From the NCBI GenBank assembly GCA_046317875.1, contig JBKCVN010000013.1, positions 82,176 to 146,175 of the forward strand: a stretch of DNA of 64,000 nt. Reading direction: 5' to 3'. Position numbers and translations under genes: made by a program. Shown piece by piece: positions 54,842 through 63,900 of the stretch. The notes beneath the pieces are model-generated. The model was given only the letters and a program-made list of their open reading frames with translations, did no database searches and was not told the DNA's origin. Source of the DNA: 2-01-FULL-41-14 sp046317875 (GTDB lineage: Bacteria > Pseudomonadota > Alphaproteobacteria > UBA7879 > UBA5542). Positions within the stretch are counted from its first letter, which is position 1, and each line of letters starts with the position of its first letter.

Positions 54842-56062
54842 ATGGCCACGGATACATTAACAGCACTGGATATCGGCACCACCAAGGTTACCTGTGTGAT
54901 TGCCGAATACGATGCCCGTTCCCACAAGTTTAACATTATGGGTACAGGGTGCCATGTATCCCGTGGTGTGAAAAAAGGCCTGATTACCAGCATGGATGAA
55001 ACGGAAAACGCCATTTTAAATGCTGTGCATTCAGCCGAGAAAATGGCCGGCACCACCATCCAAGATGTGGTGGTGAATATTTCCGGCAAGCATTTGCTCT
55101 CCGAACTTTTTTCCTTGTCAGCGCCCCTGCCCACCCAGGTGGTCAGCGAGGATGATATCAATGGCCTTATCCATCGCGCCAGCCAAGTCGATGCCCAAAG
55201 CAACTTCGAAGTCCTGCATGCCTTCCCCTTGGAATATGCCCTCGATGCCACCCAGGGGATTAAGGATCCCCGGGGTCTTATGGGGCGCACGCTGAATGCC
55301 AAGATGCATGTGGTCACCGCTGATCAACAGGCCCTAAAAAACATTCTGCACTGTGTTCATCGCTGTCACCTGAACGTCCGATCCGTTATTTCGTCCTCCA
55401 TTGCCTCGGGGTATGCCACCCTGACGGAGGATGAAATGGAAATGGGGGTGACCCTTATTGATATGGGCGGAGACACCACCGAAATCTCGATTTTCTACGA
55501 AGGCAATGTGATCCACACCTTGTCCATTCCCTTGGGCGGCCTGCACATCACCAACGATATTGCGCACGGATTCAACACTTCTTTGTCCCAAGCCGAACGC
55601 CTTAAAACGGTCTATGGAAGTGCCCTTGAAACGGGAGAAGATGACAAAGTCGTGATGACTTTTTCCCGCCAAGGGGATGAAAAACCCGATGCCCGCGCCG
55701 TTAAGAAAAAATACTTAACTCAAGTCATTAAGCCCCGTGCGGAAGAAATGTTCCAGGTAATAAAAACTAGACTCGAATCCACGAACATGTATAAAATAGC
55801 AGGAAGAAGAATTGTGCTAACAGGGGGCTGTAGCCAGCTTTCAAGTATAAAAATATTGGCGGCCCAGATTTTAGGGAAACAAGTACGCCTCGGTCATCCA
55901 CTCCGGTTGAAAGGAGCTCAAGATTCACCCAATAATCCTACCCTTTCCACCGCTGCAGGATTACTGGATTTTGCCTACCAAGATTGGTATCACCGCCGTA
56001 CGTCAACACAACACACTTCTACTTGGGCATCCATGATCGCCTGGGTAAAAGAGAATTTTTAA
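54842..56062 (+). CDS. ftsA: Cell division protein FtsA
   Basis: 406 residues, actin-like. Motifs: ALDIGTTKVTCVIAEYD (phosphate 1), LIDMGGDTTEISIFYEGN (phosphate 2), and VLTGGCSQLSSI for the adenosine. The C-terminus WASMIAWVKENF is the amphipathic membrane-targeting helix. FtsA anchors FtsZ at the membrane. The 7-codon-scale gap to ftsZ (11 bp) holds the ftsZ ribosome site AAGGGG. Confidence 0.96.
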   Translation: MATDTLTALDIGTTKVTCVIAEYDARSHKFNIMGTGCHVSRGVKKGLITSMDETENAILNAVHSAEKMAGTTIQDVVVNISGKHLLSELFSLSAPLPTQVVSEDDINGLIHRASQVDAQSNFEVLHAFPLEYALDATQGIKDPRGLMGRTLNAKMHVVTADQQALKNILHCVHRCHLNVRSVISSSIASGYATLTEDEMEMGVTLIDMGGDTTEISIFYEGNVIHTLSIPLGGLHITNDIAHGFNTSLSQAERLKTVYGSALETGEDDKVVMTFSRQGDEKPDARAVKKKYLTQVIKPRAEEMFQVIKTRLESTNMYKIAGRRIVLTGGCSQLSSIKILAAQILGKQVRLGHPLRLKGAQDSPNNPTLSTAAGLLDFAYQDWYHRRTSTQHTSTWASMIAWVKENF

Positions 56063-56073
56063 GGGGTAAGAAA

Positions 56074-57399
56074 ATGTCACAAAATTTTGAAAATTTAAAA
56101 CCAAAGATCGTGGTTGTTGGGGTGGGTGGTGCCGGTGGTAACGCTGTGAACAACATGATCCGTTCCAATCTGGAAGGGGTTGAATTCGCCGTTGCCAATA
56201 CCGATGCGCAAGCGCTTCATCAATCGCTGGCCACCACCAAAATTCAGTTGGGATACGAATTAACCCAGGGGCTGGGCGCCGGATCCAAACCCGATGTGGG
56301 ATGTGCCGCCGCCGAAGAAACCATTGGCGACATCGAAAACAAAATCAAGGGAAGCCACATGGTGTTCATCACCGCCGGTATGGGGGGTGGAACGGGCACT
56401 GGGGCCGCCCCCGTTATTGCGAAGGCTGCCCGAAATGCGGGCATTCTAACCGTGGGTGTGGTGACGAAACCTTTCCTATTTGAAGGGGCCCATCGTATGC
56501 GCGCGGCCGAAGCAGGCCTGAAAGAACTGCAAAAACATGTGGATACTTTAATTGTGATCCCCAACCAAAACCTGTTCCGTCTGGCCGATACAAAAACCAC
56601 CTTTGCCGATGCCTTTAACATGGCCGACAACGTGTTGTATTCGGGTGTACGCGGCGTGACCGACCTGATGATTATGCCGGGCTTGATTAACCTGGACTTT
56701 GCGGATGTGCGCACCGTCATGAGCGAAATGGGCAAGGCCATGATGGGCACCGGTGAAGCGGAAGGTGAAAACCGGGCCATTGCCGCCGCCGAAGCAGCCG
56801 TGGCGAACCCCTTGTTAGACGAAGTGTCATTGAAGGGCGCCCATGGCGTTTTGATCAACATCACCGGCGGTATGGACATGACCCTGTTCGAGGTGGACGA
56901 AGCCGCCAACTATATTCGGGAACAAGTGGATAAAAATGCCAACATCATTTTTGGATCCACCTTTGATGAACGCTTGGAAGGACGCATCCGTGTGTCCGTG
57001 GTGGCCACGGGTATTGAAACCGAGGGTCCCAGCGCCAACAATGGCCGCATGGGCCGCGAGGGTGCCAAGGATTTCCTCAGCAGCGCCCTGCCCCAAACCC
57101 AATTAGAATTCGAAGAAGAACTGGATCTTCCCAGCGACACCAATCCTCTTTCTCTTGCCAGAGAAGAAGAGGTTCTGGTCACAACCCTGGCCCAAGACAC
57201 ACCAGCCGAAGAAGAAGCGCCCAAAGGGTCCTTCTGGGAACGTATTGGTCTAAAAAAAGCCAAAGAAGCCCCCCGTCCCGAATTGGTGCTCAGCCAAAAT
57301 GATGACCAAAGCCCCGGACCCCTTACGGGCCAGGATCCATCCATGGATGAGGACGAAGATCTGGATGTGCCCACCTTCCTACGGCAACGGAAACCATAA
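56074..57399 (+). CDS. ftsZ: Cell division GTPase FtsZ
   Basis: 441 residues from ATG 56074, with AAGGGG before it; a longer frame would start inside ftsA. Tubulin-like motifs: GVGGAGGNAVNNM, the GGGTGTGAAPVIA G-box, and NLDFADVRTVM in the T7 loop. A disordered acidic linker leads to the C-terminal peptide LDVPTFLRQRKP, which binds FtsA. It forms the Z ring. A terminator 20 bp downstream closes the dcw cluster. Confidence 0.97.
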   Translation: MSQNFENLKPKIVVVGVGGAGGNAVNNMIRSNLEGVEFAVANTDAQALHQSLATTKIQLGYELTQGLGAGSKPDVGCAAAEETIGDIENKIKGSHMVFITAGMGGGTGTGAAPVIAKAARNAGILTVGVVTKPFLFEGAHRMRAAEAGLKELQKHVDTLIVIPNQNLFRLADTKTTFADAFNMADNVLYSGVRGVTDLMIMPGLINLDFADVRTVMSEMGKAMMGTGEAEGENRAIAAAEAAVANPLLDEVSLKGAHGVLINITGGMDMTLFEVDEAANYIREQVDKNANIIFGSTFDERLEGRIRVSVVATGIETEGPSANNGRMGREGAKDFLSSALPQTQLEFEEELDLPSDTNPLSLAREEEVLVTTLAQDTPAEEEAPKGSFWERIGLKKAKEAPRPELVLSQNDDQSPGPLTGQDPSMDEDEDLDVPTFLRQRKP

Positions 57400-57418
57400 A
57401 CCCACATAGGCACCGTTC

Positions 57419-57448
57419 AAAAAAAGGGGCTTTCATAGCCCCTTTTTT
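57419..57448 (+). terminator. Rho-independent terminator after ftsZ
   Basis: AAAAAAGGGGC and GCCCCTTTTTT pair around TTTCATA, followed by the T run. Confidence 0.88.
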
Positions 57449-57526
57449 ACACCCAAGTGGTTCACATCCCCAGCATTAAGGGCCTCTAGTGCATTTATAA
57501 AAATAGAAAAATTTTTTTTAAAACGT

Positions 57527-58103
57527 TCATCTGTCAAATGATTTTTTTTTTATTAATTTCTTCTTTAATAAAAAAGCCAAACATTCATCTAAAGTCAAAC
57601 TCTTCCATTTTTTCGCGCTCGCCTTTGAGCTTAACTGATCCTGAATAGCATTTTGGATTTTTACGGTCACGTAAAACCTTGGTGTCCTTCTTTTACCTAA
57701 TCTCACTGACTTTTCATCCATTGCTTGTGATACAGGCTGATAGGGGTGATAGGCCTGTACGGATTGGGGGTAAGGATGGGCAGTTTGTTTTTTTTGGCCT
57801 TTTCGGGTCGGCTCGGGGTATGGAAAAGAGAATCATCCTGAGGGAACATCGGATGTATTCCTGCAAGTTCTGGATCAAACCCCCCCATAAGTGACACGGG
57901 AACCACCGAGAATTCTTCATGTCCCCCTGCGCTCTCCTCATCTGGCAATAATGGAGGTGACAAGGGTTGCTCGTACCACTCAGGGGCCAAGAAAAGCCAG
58001 TGCCCTCAAAAAAATCGTCATCACCGCTTGCCCCCTCCGCAAACTTGATACAAAACAGAGTTACTCCCATAATGTGTCCAAAAAGTATGAAAAATTTTTT
58101 CAT
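57527..58103 (-). pseudogene. Exported protein gene with two frameshifts
   Basis: The ATG at 58101-58103 opens a signal peptide (MKKFFILFGHIMGVTLFCIK, then FAEGA) and an acidic start. The frame must shift near 57983-57996 to continue as APEWYEQPLSPPLLPDEESA, and again at an A8 run of the coding strand (57788-57795) to continue as HPYPQSVQAYHPYQPVSQAM and RTPRFYVTVKIQNAIQDQLS, ending KKKSFDR at 57527. The three pieces join into one exported protein of about 190 residues. Function unknown. One extra A at the run would restore the second junction. Either a decaying gene, a slippage-controlled gene, or assembly error. Confidence 0.6.
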
Positions 58104-58295
58104 TCCCTGCCTCTTGAATTGGTTTTATTATTTGCTCTCTTTTATTATTTACGCATGCTTTCATCAAAAAATAAAAGTGAAAATCATGATTATTCTTTTT
58201 TCTATAATTTTTCATTCCCATCTTGAAATGGGCTTTTAAAAATTCTATGGTAGGGGCGTCTAACTGGGGCTTGCCCCCCTTCTAAAGGAAAAATC

Positions 58296-58940
58296 ATGTT
58301 TCATATCTGGCTCAGCAGTTTGCTGTTCATTTGTTTTTATCATTTTAATACACAGGCCGCCTCCTCGTCTTCCGCCTTGGCGGCCCAGTTCGATTCCTTG
58401 TCCCTATCCCGCAAGGCTTCCTCTATCTACCAGCCCATCCCCAACGAAGATATTCCCTATTGCCAAAAGCAATGCAGCCTGCCAGAAGGATGTCAGTTTC
58501 CCTTTTTAGATCAAGATACAGATCCCCTTAATCCTATAGAATTTCTTCTCTTTATCAAAACCTGGGAATTCCAGATTAACCCAGACGTGGTGGAACGGCT
58601 GTTGGACTCCAGTCCCTTTTTCCCCCTGTTAACACCGGAAGATATTCTCCCTTTTATCGGTCCGTTTTCTGATCTTCATAAGATCCTCAATCCCACGGCT
58701 TCTTCTGAAGAATTGGAAAAACACACCCCCTCGTCAGCCGAAAACACCAGTCGATGGCTTCTAGAACAATCCCACCTTATCAATCAGCATCTTCGCGGAT
58801 TACTAAGAAAAGACCTCTTATCCGATCGTTCCCTAGAAGAACTGGAACATGTTTTGTCCATAGGAAAAACGTTGGATACGATTATCACCCATCGGAAAAA
58901 ACTAGAACAAAAAATACGGCCTTATAAAAGCCAACTTTAG
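58296..58940 (+). CDS. Exported hypothetical protein, paralogue of the 61386 gene
   Basis: 214 residues. A signal peptide of about 21 residues ends NTQAA, followed by a Ser-rich stretch. The block PIPNEDIP, then QFPF, TWEFQINPDVVERLLDSSPF, and LLTPEDILPF lines up with residues about 50-120 of the protein encoded at 61386-62813 (SIPFEQIPH, FQFPKD, TEFQLSPNKIRCFLNPHLV, FEDDVSPL). The C-terminus is helical. Function unknown; no enzyme motif seen. Confidence 0.65.
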   Translation: MFHIWLSSLLFICFYHFNTQAASSSSALAAQFDSLSLSRKASSIYQPIPNEDIPYCQKQCSLPEGCQFPFLDQDTDPLNPIEFLLFIKTWEFQINPDVVERLLDSSPFFPLLTPEDILPFIGPFSDLHKILNPTASSEELEKHTPSSAENTSRWLLEQSHLINQHLRGLLRKDLLSDRSLEELEHVLSIGKTLDTIITHRKKLEQKIRPYKSQL

Positions 58941-59118
58941 ATTTAACATATATTTTTGTATATGAACTAAAAAGTATAGATCTAAAGGGTATCCCTTATG
59001 TTCAGGATGGAACCAGGCAATTTTTTTAAATGTGATCAGGCAATATATGTATCAAATAAAAAATAAATTGCCCAGCATTCAATGGGTCAGCGCCTGAATT
59101 TTTTATTCCGGCCCCATA

Positions 59119-59624
59119 TCATACTTCTTCTAATGGGTTTATTGTTGAGTGGGTTACCCTTAAATTCCCAGCTTCGACTGCAAACCCACCCGCCCCATTA
59201 CTTGGTTTACCAAGAAGGACGCTGATGTCTGTCACTGTTTCCTCGCCTAGCTTGGCCAATCTCTTCCTTCTGGTTACAAATTGTCTGATAGACTCTTTGA
59301 ATTGGGGATTATGATACTGTTGGTGAGTAATCAACTTCTCTGCTAGAAATAAATTCGTCCACTGGTCTCTTTTTAATCTGCCCCCCTCTCCTAATTTTTT
59401 TCCAATCTCATTTATTTTTCTGATAATCTCCCGCGTGATATTTTTTTTGTATGTCTTCCTTTAGCCAATTTTTTTTGTTCTAGTAATCTTCTTAATGGTG
59501 TTTTAGCTCTTAAATCATATTTCATGATCACCTTAGCATCTAATAATATTGTGCTCCATTCAGTGAAAGTTAATTTTTGTCCTGGTGCCAAGGTATTTGG
59601 GATTTCTTCTATTTTTGCACACAC
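59119..59624 (-). pseudogene. N-terminally truncated, frameshifted protein gene remnant
   Basis: On the minus strand VCAKIEEIPNTLAPGQKLTF continues to a stop soon after an A8 run of the coding strand (59441-59448). With one more A the frame continues as ITREIIRKINEIGKKLGEGG, through LITHQQYHNPQFKESIRQFV, to PLEEV at 59119. The open frame extends upstream only to about 59660 (LSSSSVTRPE) and then meets a TAG; there is no start codon with a ribosome site and no signal peptide. So the 5' end looks lost. Unknown family. Confidence 0.5.
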
Positions 59625-59763
59625 CTCAGGTCTGGTTACGGAGGAACTGCTTAGCTATATTCCTGAATAGAATGAAATTCTGCCAGGGTCTATTCTTTGG
59701 TTTTCAGCAGCTGGGAATTCAGAATCTAAAGATTATTGGGTCTGTATTAGGGATTCTGAAACT

Positions 59764-60124
59764 ATGAGATGGGGGGTCACGTCTTGAATACCAAGACTTT
59801 CTAGATCTTTCCCAATGCCTCAGCTGTATTGCCCAGGAAAAGTTGCCCAGCCTTGAATTTCCCCTTGCCTTCTGGAAAGATGAAATCCAACGCCAAGTCC
59901 CCATAGCAACCGAGGAATATAACGCCATATTGCTCCAAAAGCAGGCCCTAGAAGAAGAGCAGGCCCAGTCCCAGGAACTCCTCAGACAGATCCAAGATAG
60001 TTTAGATGCCTCAGGGATCCCCCATTTGATGGAAGACTTACATCGATTAATTTCCCTTCGGGCTCAAGCTTCAGATCTTCTATTACATAAAGCCAGGCCT
60101 TTAGAAGAACTAGCTCTTTTATAA
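59764..60124 (+). pseudogene. N-terminally truncated helical protein remnant
   Basis: A frame without ATG runs from about 59777 to 60124: LEYQDFLDLSQCLSCIAQEK, then FPLAFWKDEIQRQVPIATEE and a Gln/Glu-rich helix to LEELALL. Upstream, after a G6 run (59771-59776), another frame (ILWFSAAGNSESKDYWVCIR, then ATG 59764) looks like its continuation, needing a one-base change at the run; that frame meets a TAG near 59667. It lies head to head with the remnant on the other strand, both lacking 5' ends. Not recognised. Confidence 0.4.
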
Positions 60125-60291
60125 GCATAGTCATTTTCTAGACTTAGCTTGATTTGGCTTGGATCATCCATATCCCAAGCGACCCTATCGGTTCAACAGA
60201 AAAAATAATTTTATTGCAATTTGATAGAAAATATCCAATATAATCAATATTATTGATACGATTTATAAACAAAAAAAGAGAGTATAACATC

Positions 60292-61236
60292 ATGTCCCTT
60301 ACTAAAATTCCCGCCTTTTTGGTGCTTGCCTTCAGCTTACACAGTGGCGCCGCCTGCAATCCCAACACGGCTTCTACCTGTGATCACCTTCGAATGGGAC
60401 CTGTCCACCCCCCCTCTACTATAAATTGCCCCTTCAAAATGCACACTGCGCCCACCGCCTTGATGCATTTTAAGGACCCCAAAACCTATAAAGAAACCAG
60501 CCATTTTACATCCCCTGCAAAAATAAAGGCCTTTTTATCCGCCATGAACCAAGATATTCAAAAGGCCGCCCAGCAGCAAAAAGAAAGGGACGCCGAAGTG
60601 CAGGCTGGTCAGGCTTCCTCGTCCTCCAGCCCATCCTTTAAAGATGTCGCAACTGTCCATGGGGAATGGAATGACCGCCTTGAAAAAGTTCTGGCCTTAC
60701 TGAAAGAGCACCAACAAAAATTTGCCCTACAACAACCCCATAAAAAACTATCCCAAATACCCGAGGATGAATCGGAATACGAACTCCCCTTCATTCCCCA
60801 ACCCTCTAACTCAGGTGAAGTGGACTTATTATCCTACGATGAAATGCAGCGGAAAGCTTCACTGATACCCTTCAAGGGATCGGTGGATTTTAATGGTCTT
60901 GCCTCCTCGTTGCCGCTCCTCAGCCCCGAGAAAAAAGCAGCATCACTCGAAATTTCTCCCGCCGAGTGGGCCAAAAAACAAATGGAAACCTGGGGGATTT
61001 GGAATAATACGGGGGAAAAGCCCACCGCCCAAGGTTCCTCGGCCCTATCATCCGCCATGGGATCACCTTCTCGTTCAACTGACGAGAGGTCTGATCCTGG
61101 GTCCCCCATCTCACGCGAAGGGTCGTGCCCGTTCCTAACCGCCAGGGACCATGCAAAAACCCATGCAGACATCATGCAGGATGTGGAAGAAACCCTACTC
61201 AGCCTAGTCCCCCACCAGGACGAATCCCAAATATAG
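60292..61236 (+). CDS. Exported hypothetical protein, Ser/Pro-rich
   Basis: 314 residues from ATG 60292, with AAAGAGAG before it; a longer start at 60253 would bury the signal peptide. The signal peptide is MSLTKIPAFLVLAFSLHSGA. The mature protein has four early Cys residues, a QASSSSS linker, a helix (WNDRLEKVLALLKEHQQKF), then a Pro/Ser-rich disordered C-terminus with several SP sites (GSPSRS, GSPISR). Not recognised. It belongs to the run of exported proteins at the right end of the window. Confidence 0.65.
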   Translation: MSLTKIPAFLVLAFSLHSGAACNPNTASTCDHLRMGPVHPPSTINCPFKMHTAPTALMHFKDPKTYKETSHFTSPAKIKAFLSAMNQDIQKAAQQQKERDAEVQAGQASSSSSPSFKDVATVHGEWNDRLEKVLALLKEHQQKFALQQPHKKLSQIPEDESEYELPFIPQPSNSGEVDLLSYDEMQRKASLIPFKGSVDFNGLASSLPLLSPEKKAASLEISPAEWAKKQMETWGIWNNTGEKPTAQGSSALSSAMGSPSRSTDERSDPGSPISREGSCPFLTARDHAKTHADIMQDVEETLLSLVPHQDESQI

Positions 61237-61258
61237 TCTGACCCTTGTGGGTTTTCCA

Positions 61259-61293
61259 GCCAGGGGTTGTTCGTGATCCCAACCGCCCCTGGC
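61259..61293. terminator. Inverted repeat, possible terminator
   Basis: GCCAGGGG and CCCCTGGC pair, extended by GTTG/CAAC with one bulge, 22 bp after the preceding stop. Only a weak T-rich tail follows, so it may act poorly or just protect the 3' end. Confidence 0.45.
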
Positions 61294-61385
61294 CCTTCCT
61301 TAGTAAAATATTGCCAGATTTCTAAAAAAATTTTATCCTGATTCTAATCAATAAAAAATCATTCATAAAAACAGATGGGGTTATC

Positions 61386-62813
61386 ATGTATAAAATTCTA
61401 TTTTTTGTAGTTACAGTGACGGGTGCCATATTAATTAACCTAATGGCGCATGGGGCCGCTTCCCATCCTGAAATGCCGAATCCCCAAGAACAGCAGCAGA
61501 CTCCCCCCAATCCCTTGGCCCAGGTCCAATATAGGTCCATTCCCTTTGAACAAATTCCCCATCTCATGCCCGACTCAGATAAACCGGGTCAGTATGGTTT
61601 TCAATTCCCCAAGGACATTAGCCCCCAGGAACAGGTGTTTGTACGATTAACAACCGAATTTCAATTATCCCCCAATAAAATCAGGTGCTTTTTAAACCCA
61701 CACCTTGTCACATTCCTCTCATTCGAGGACGATGTGTCACCCCTCCACACTGCATTCTCTATTTTAAATCAGGGTTTATCTCAGTTATTGGCCCCTTTGC
61801 CCTCTTCCGCCGACTCGGAACCCTTGCCCAATTCAAACCTGCCCTCTTCTTTCCAAAACGATTATCCATTAGCCTGGATGGTGGTCCAAGCAGCCGAGAC
61901 GAATGGTTACCTTTCAAAGATTTTGGATCTAATCAAATCTCCTGAGCATACCATTTTTGAGCATCCTCAATATGATCCCCTCATTCTAACCTTATTAATG
62001 GCCCACAATGGTTTAGAAGCGATAAACAAGAAAATTGATCATAAGCTTTATATTCGCTTTTTAAATCAAGCAAAAGAGAACTTTATGGTTCTTGCAAAAC
62101 CCGCAAACACCCCGACCGGAGAAACAAAAGAAAAGATCAAGTCGACGGTTCAAAGCATGGTAAAAATGGGGACGCTCCCCTCTGATGTTGTGCAAACCAT
62201 CAATCAATATCCCTTACTAAAAAAGGTCAGCGATGAACTCACTAGTCTTATAAACATCCTCCCGCTTTTGCAGCAACCCACCCGATTCGCCCTTCCGCCC
62301 CAAGAGGATATAAAAGATGAAACACAGCGCATTATGTCCTTATTAGAGCGCACATGGGCCGAGCATGATTATTTATCCCAGGCTTCCCACCAGCTTGTTC
62401 AATCAGTGGAAACCTTAAAACTTCATCCAAACCCCATAGAAATTATTCAAAAGATCAATTCTATTAATGCTCTGATTAATAACTTTTCAAAGCATCTGGC
62501 CGCAACAAAAAAGCCAAAAACAGCCCCCCAGTCCGAACCCACAGAATCGACCGATCCTGTCGCTGCTGCCATCCCTACACAGCTCTCAGAAGAAGGGTCA
62601 GAATCAAACCCCTCTGTCATTATTGACATACCAAATGAAACACTGTCCCCCTCCACCGAGCCCAACTCAGAGCTTCAATCCAGCCAATCTACGCCAACCA
62701 ACGACCCTGACCCTGTGGAATCATCCTCTCCCACCATGGACAAGACGGATGAACAGTTAAATCCCCAGGCCGCTCGCACACAAGAGACGGACCCTACCCA
62801 GCAGCAGCCCTAA
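61386..62813 (+). CDS. Exported hypothetical protein with Pro/Ser/Thr-rich tail
   Basis: 475 residues. The signal peptide ends at about LMAHGAA. Residues 50-120 resemble the protein encoded at 58296-58940. A helical middle (to about 385) includes EKIKSTVQSMVKMGTLPSDV and QEDIKDETQRIMSLLERTWA. The last 90 residues are disordered, acidic, and repeat Ser-Glu-Pro/Thr-Glu type units. No enzyme motif seen. It has its own terminator at 62833. Probably secreted or periplasmic; function unknown. Confidence 0.65.
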   Translation: MYKILFFVVTVTGAILINLMAHGAASHPEMPNPQEQQQTPPNPLAQVQYRSIPFEQIPHLMPDSDKPGQYGFQFPKDISPQEQVFVRLTTEFQLSPNKIRCFLNPHLVTFLSFEDDVSPLHTAFSILNQGLSQLLAPLPSSADSEPLPNSNLPSSFQNDYPLAWMVVQAAETNGYLSKILDLIKSPEHTIFEHPQYDPLILTLLMAHNGLEAINKKIDHKLYIRFLNQAKENFMVLAKPANTPTGETKEKIKSTVQSMVKMGTLPSDVVQTINQYPLLKKVSDELTSLINILPLLQQPTRFALPPQEDIKDETQRIMSLLERTWAEHDYLSQASHQLVQSVETLKLHPNPIEIIQKINSINALINNFSKHLAATKKPKTAPQSEPTESTDPVAAAIPTQLSEEGSESNPSVIIDIPNETLSPSTEPNSELQSSQSTPTNDPDPVESSSPTMDKTDEQLNPQAARTQETDPTQQQP

Positions 62814-62832
62814 TCCATAAAAATCAGCCATG

Positions 62833-62860
62833 CCTCCCTCCCCCGTGGGGGGAGGTTTTT
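62833..62860 (+). terminator. Rho-independent terminator
   Basis: CCTCCCTCCCC and GGGGGGAGG pair around CGT, followed by TTTTTTT, 20 bp after the stop of the 475-residue exported protein. Confidence 0.8.
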
Positions 62861-62886
62861 TTGTTCACGGATCAATAAAACAGACC

Positions 62887-63900
62887 TCAGGATTTTAAAA
62901 TGGTGCGCAACCGTGGAAACCAGGCCTCACGCAAGGTGTCCCCGGTAAATTCCACCAGCCCCTTTCCATCATGAATTTTGTACAAAGCCCTAATCTCGGT
63001 TTTATTCCCCTCCATCTGACCAAAGGATAAATATTTCAACGAGGATATCTTCTTCAGAATGTCTTTCAGGATTTTGGCATTGCCACGGTCCAGAACCCCC
63101 TCAGAAAACCCCACTGCCTGCAGAAGGGGCATATCCTGCTTGCGCTCTTGCAACAATTTTAGGAATACCGAATTTTTGGGCTGTTTTTTAATCACAAATT
63201 CCTGTACTTCATCCAGGTTCAACTGTCGAAAAGCCTCTGAAAATTTTTTCCACTGTGTTTCGGTCAGATGTCCAAATCCACTATCCACCAAAATAGCCTT
63301 AAATCGAGCCCCCGTGCTCGCCTGGTTCGATAAAAACTTTTTCAAGGTTGTGTCATCCAACACTAAAATGTGTTGATCATTCACCCATAACAGGGCCTTT
63401 TCTGCTGCAGTCTTAAAATTTAACGTCTGCGTGGGCACCAGCTTTTTTTTTGCTGCGGCCAAAGATTCCTTAATCTGTGCAGTGGGAACATGGGAGACAT
63501 CTTCCCCCTCTCCTCGTACCGGAGCCCCACACCCAGATAAAGAGGGCCCCGACGAACAGACCTCCCTAATCTGGGGCAACGATAAGCGGTCCGAAGACCC
63601 GTATCTTGGTTTTTCCTCACGCGACCAAGAATAGGACCGGGGCGCCAAGAACGATGAATCAGCCGGCAATACCATAACTTTTGTGGGTCCTGGCCGCCCC
63701 GTATTGAAGGAAAAGCGACGATACCCCGAAGGTGATGCCCCTTCTTGTTTTGCCTGGGGAGCCACGTTATGGGCACGCCTGAAAAAAGACCATTTTCTGG
63801 CTTTGACCGGCCCCACTAAAGGCGGCAGGCTATCTTCGTTTTCTGAGTCTGACGTCAAGACAGGTGATTCTTTCCCATTCGGATGGTTGGACCAAACCAA
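62887..63900 (-). CDS. Hypothetical protein, probably exported, 5' end uncertain
   Basis: 337 residues counted from a TTG at 63898-63900, which has no good ribosome site. The first 160 residues are disordered and Ser/Pro/Arg-rich (RKWSFFRRAHN, PRSYSWSREEKPRYGSSDRL); the rest is helical with leucine-rich-like spacing (LTETQWKKFSEAFRQLNLDE, then MPLLQAVGFSEGVLDRGNAK, ISSLKYLSFG). The frame stays open upstream and encodes a hydrophobic LICTSFILFFNSFCLVWS, a likely signal peptide, but no in-frame ATG follows within the window. An ATG at 63967 is one frame off, across a T8 run (coding strand). Function unknown. Confidence 0.6.
   Translation of the reverse strand: MVWSNHPNGKESPVLTSDSENEDSLPPLVGPVKARKWSFFRRAHNVAPQAKQEGASPSGYRRFSFNTGRPGPTKVMVLPADSSFLAPRSYSWSREEKPRYGSSDRLSLPQIREVCSSGPSLSGCGAPVRGEGEDVSHVPTAQIKESLAAAKKKLVPTQTLNFKTAAEKALLWVNDQHILVLDDTTLKKFLSNQASTGARFKAILVDSGFGHLTETQWKKFSEAFRQLNLDEVQEFVIKKQPKNSVFLKLLQERKQDMPLLQAVGFSEGVLDRGNAKILKDILKKISSLKYLSFGQMEGNKTEIRALYKIHDGKGLVEFTGDTLREAWFPRLRTILKS

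Noticed and set aside
58008..58014. A7 run as the first frameshift site of the exported pseudogene at 57527-58103
   Set aside because: Shifting there meets a TGA at once; the change must lie downstream, near the TTTTC/GGCCCC stretch around 57983-57996.
57891..58239. Plus-strand frames opposite the frameshifted exported gene
   Set aside because: They are antisense shadows; the minus-strand pieces join into a coherent exported protein.
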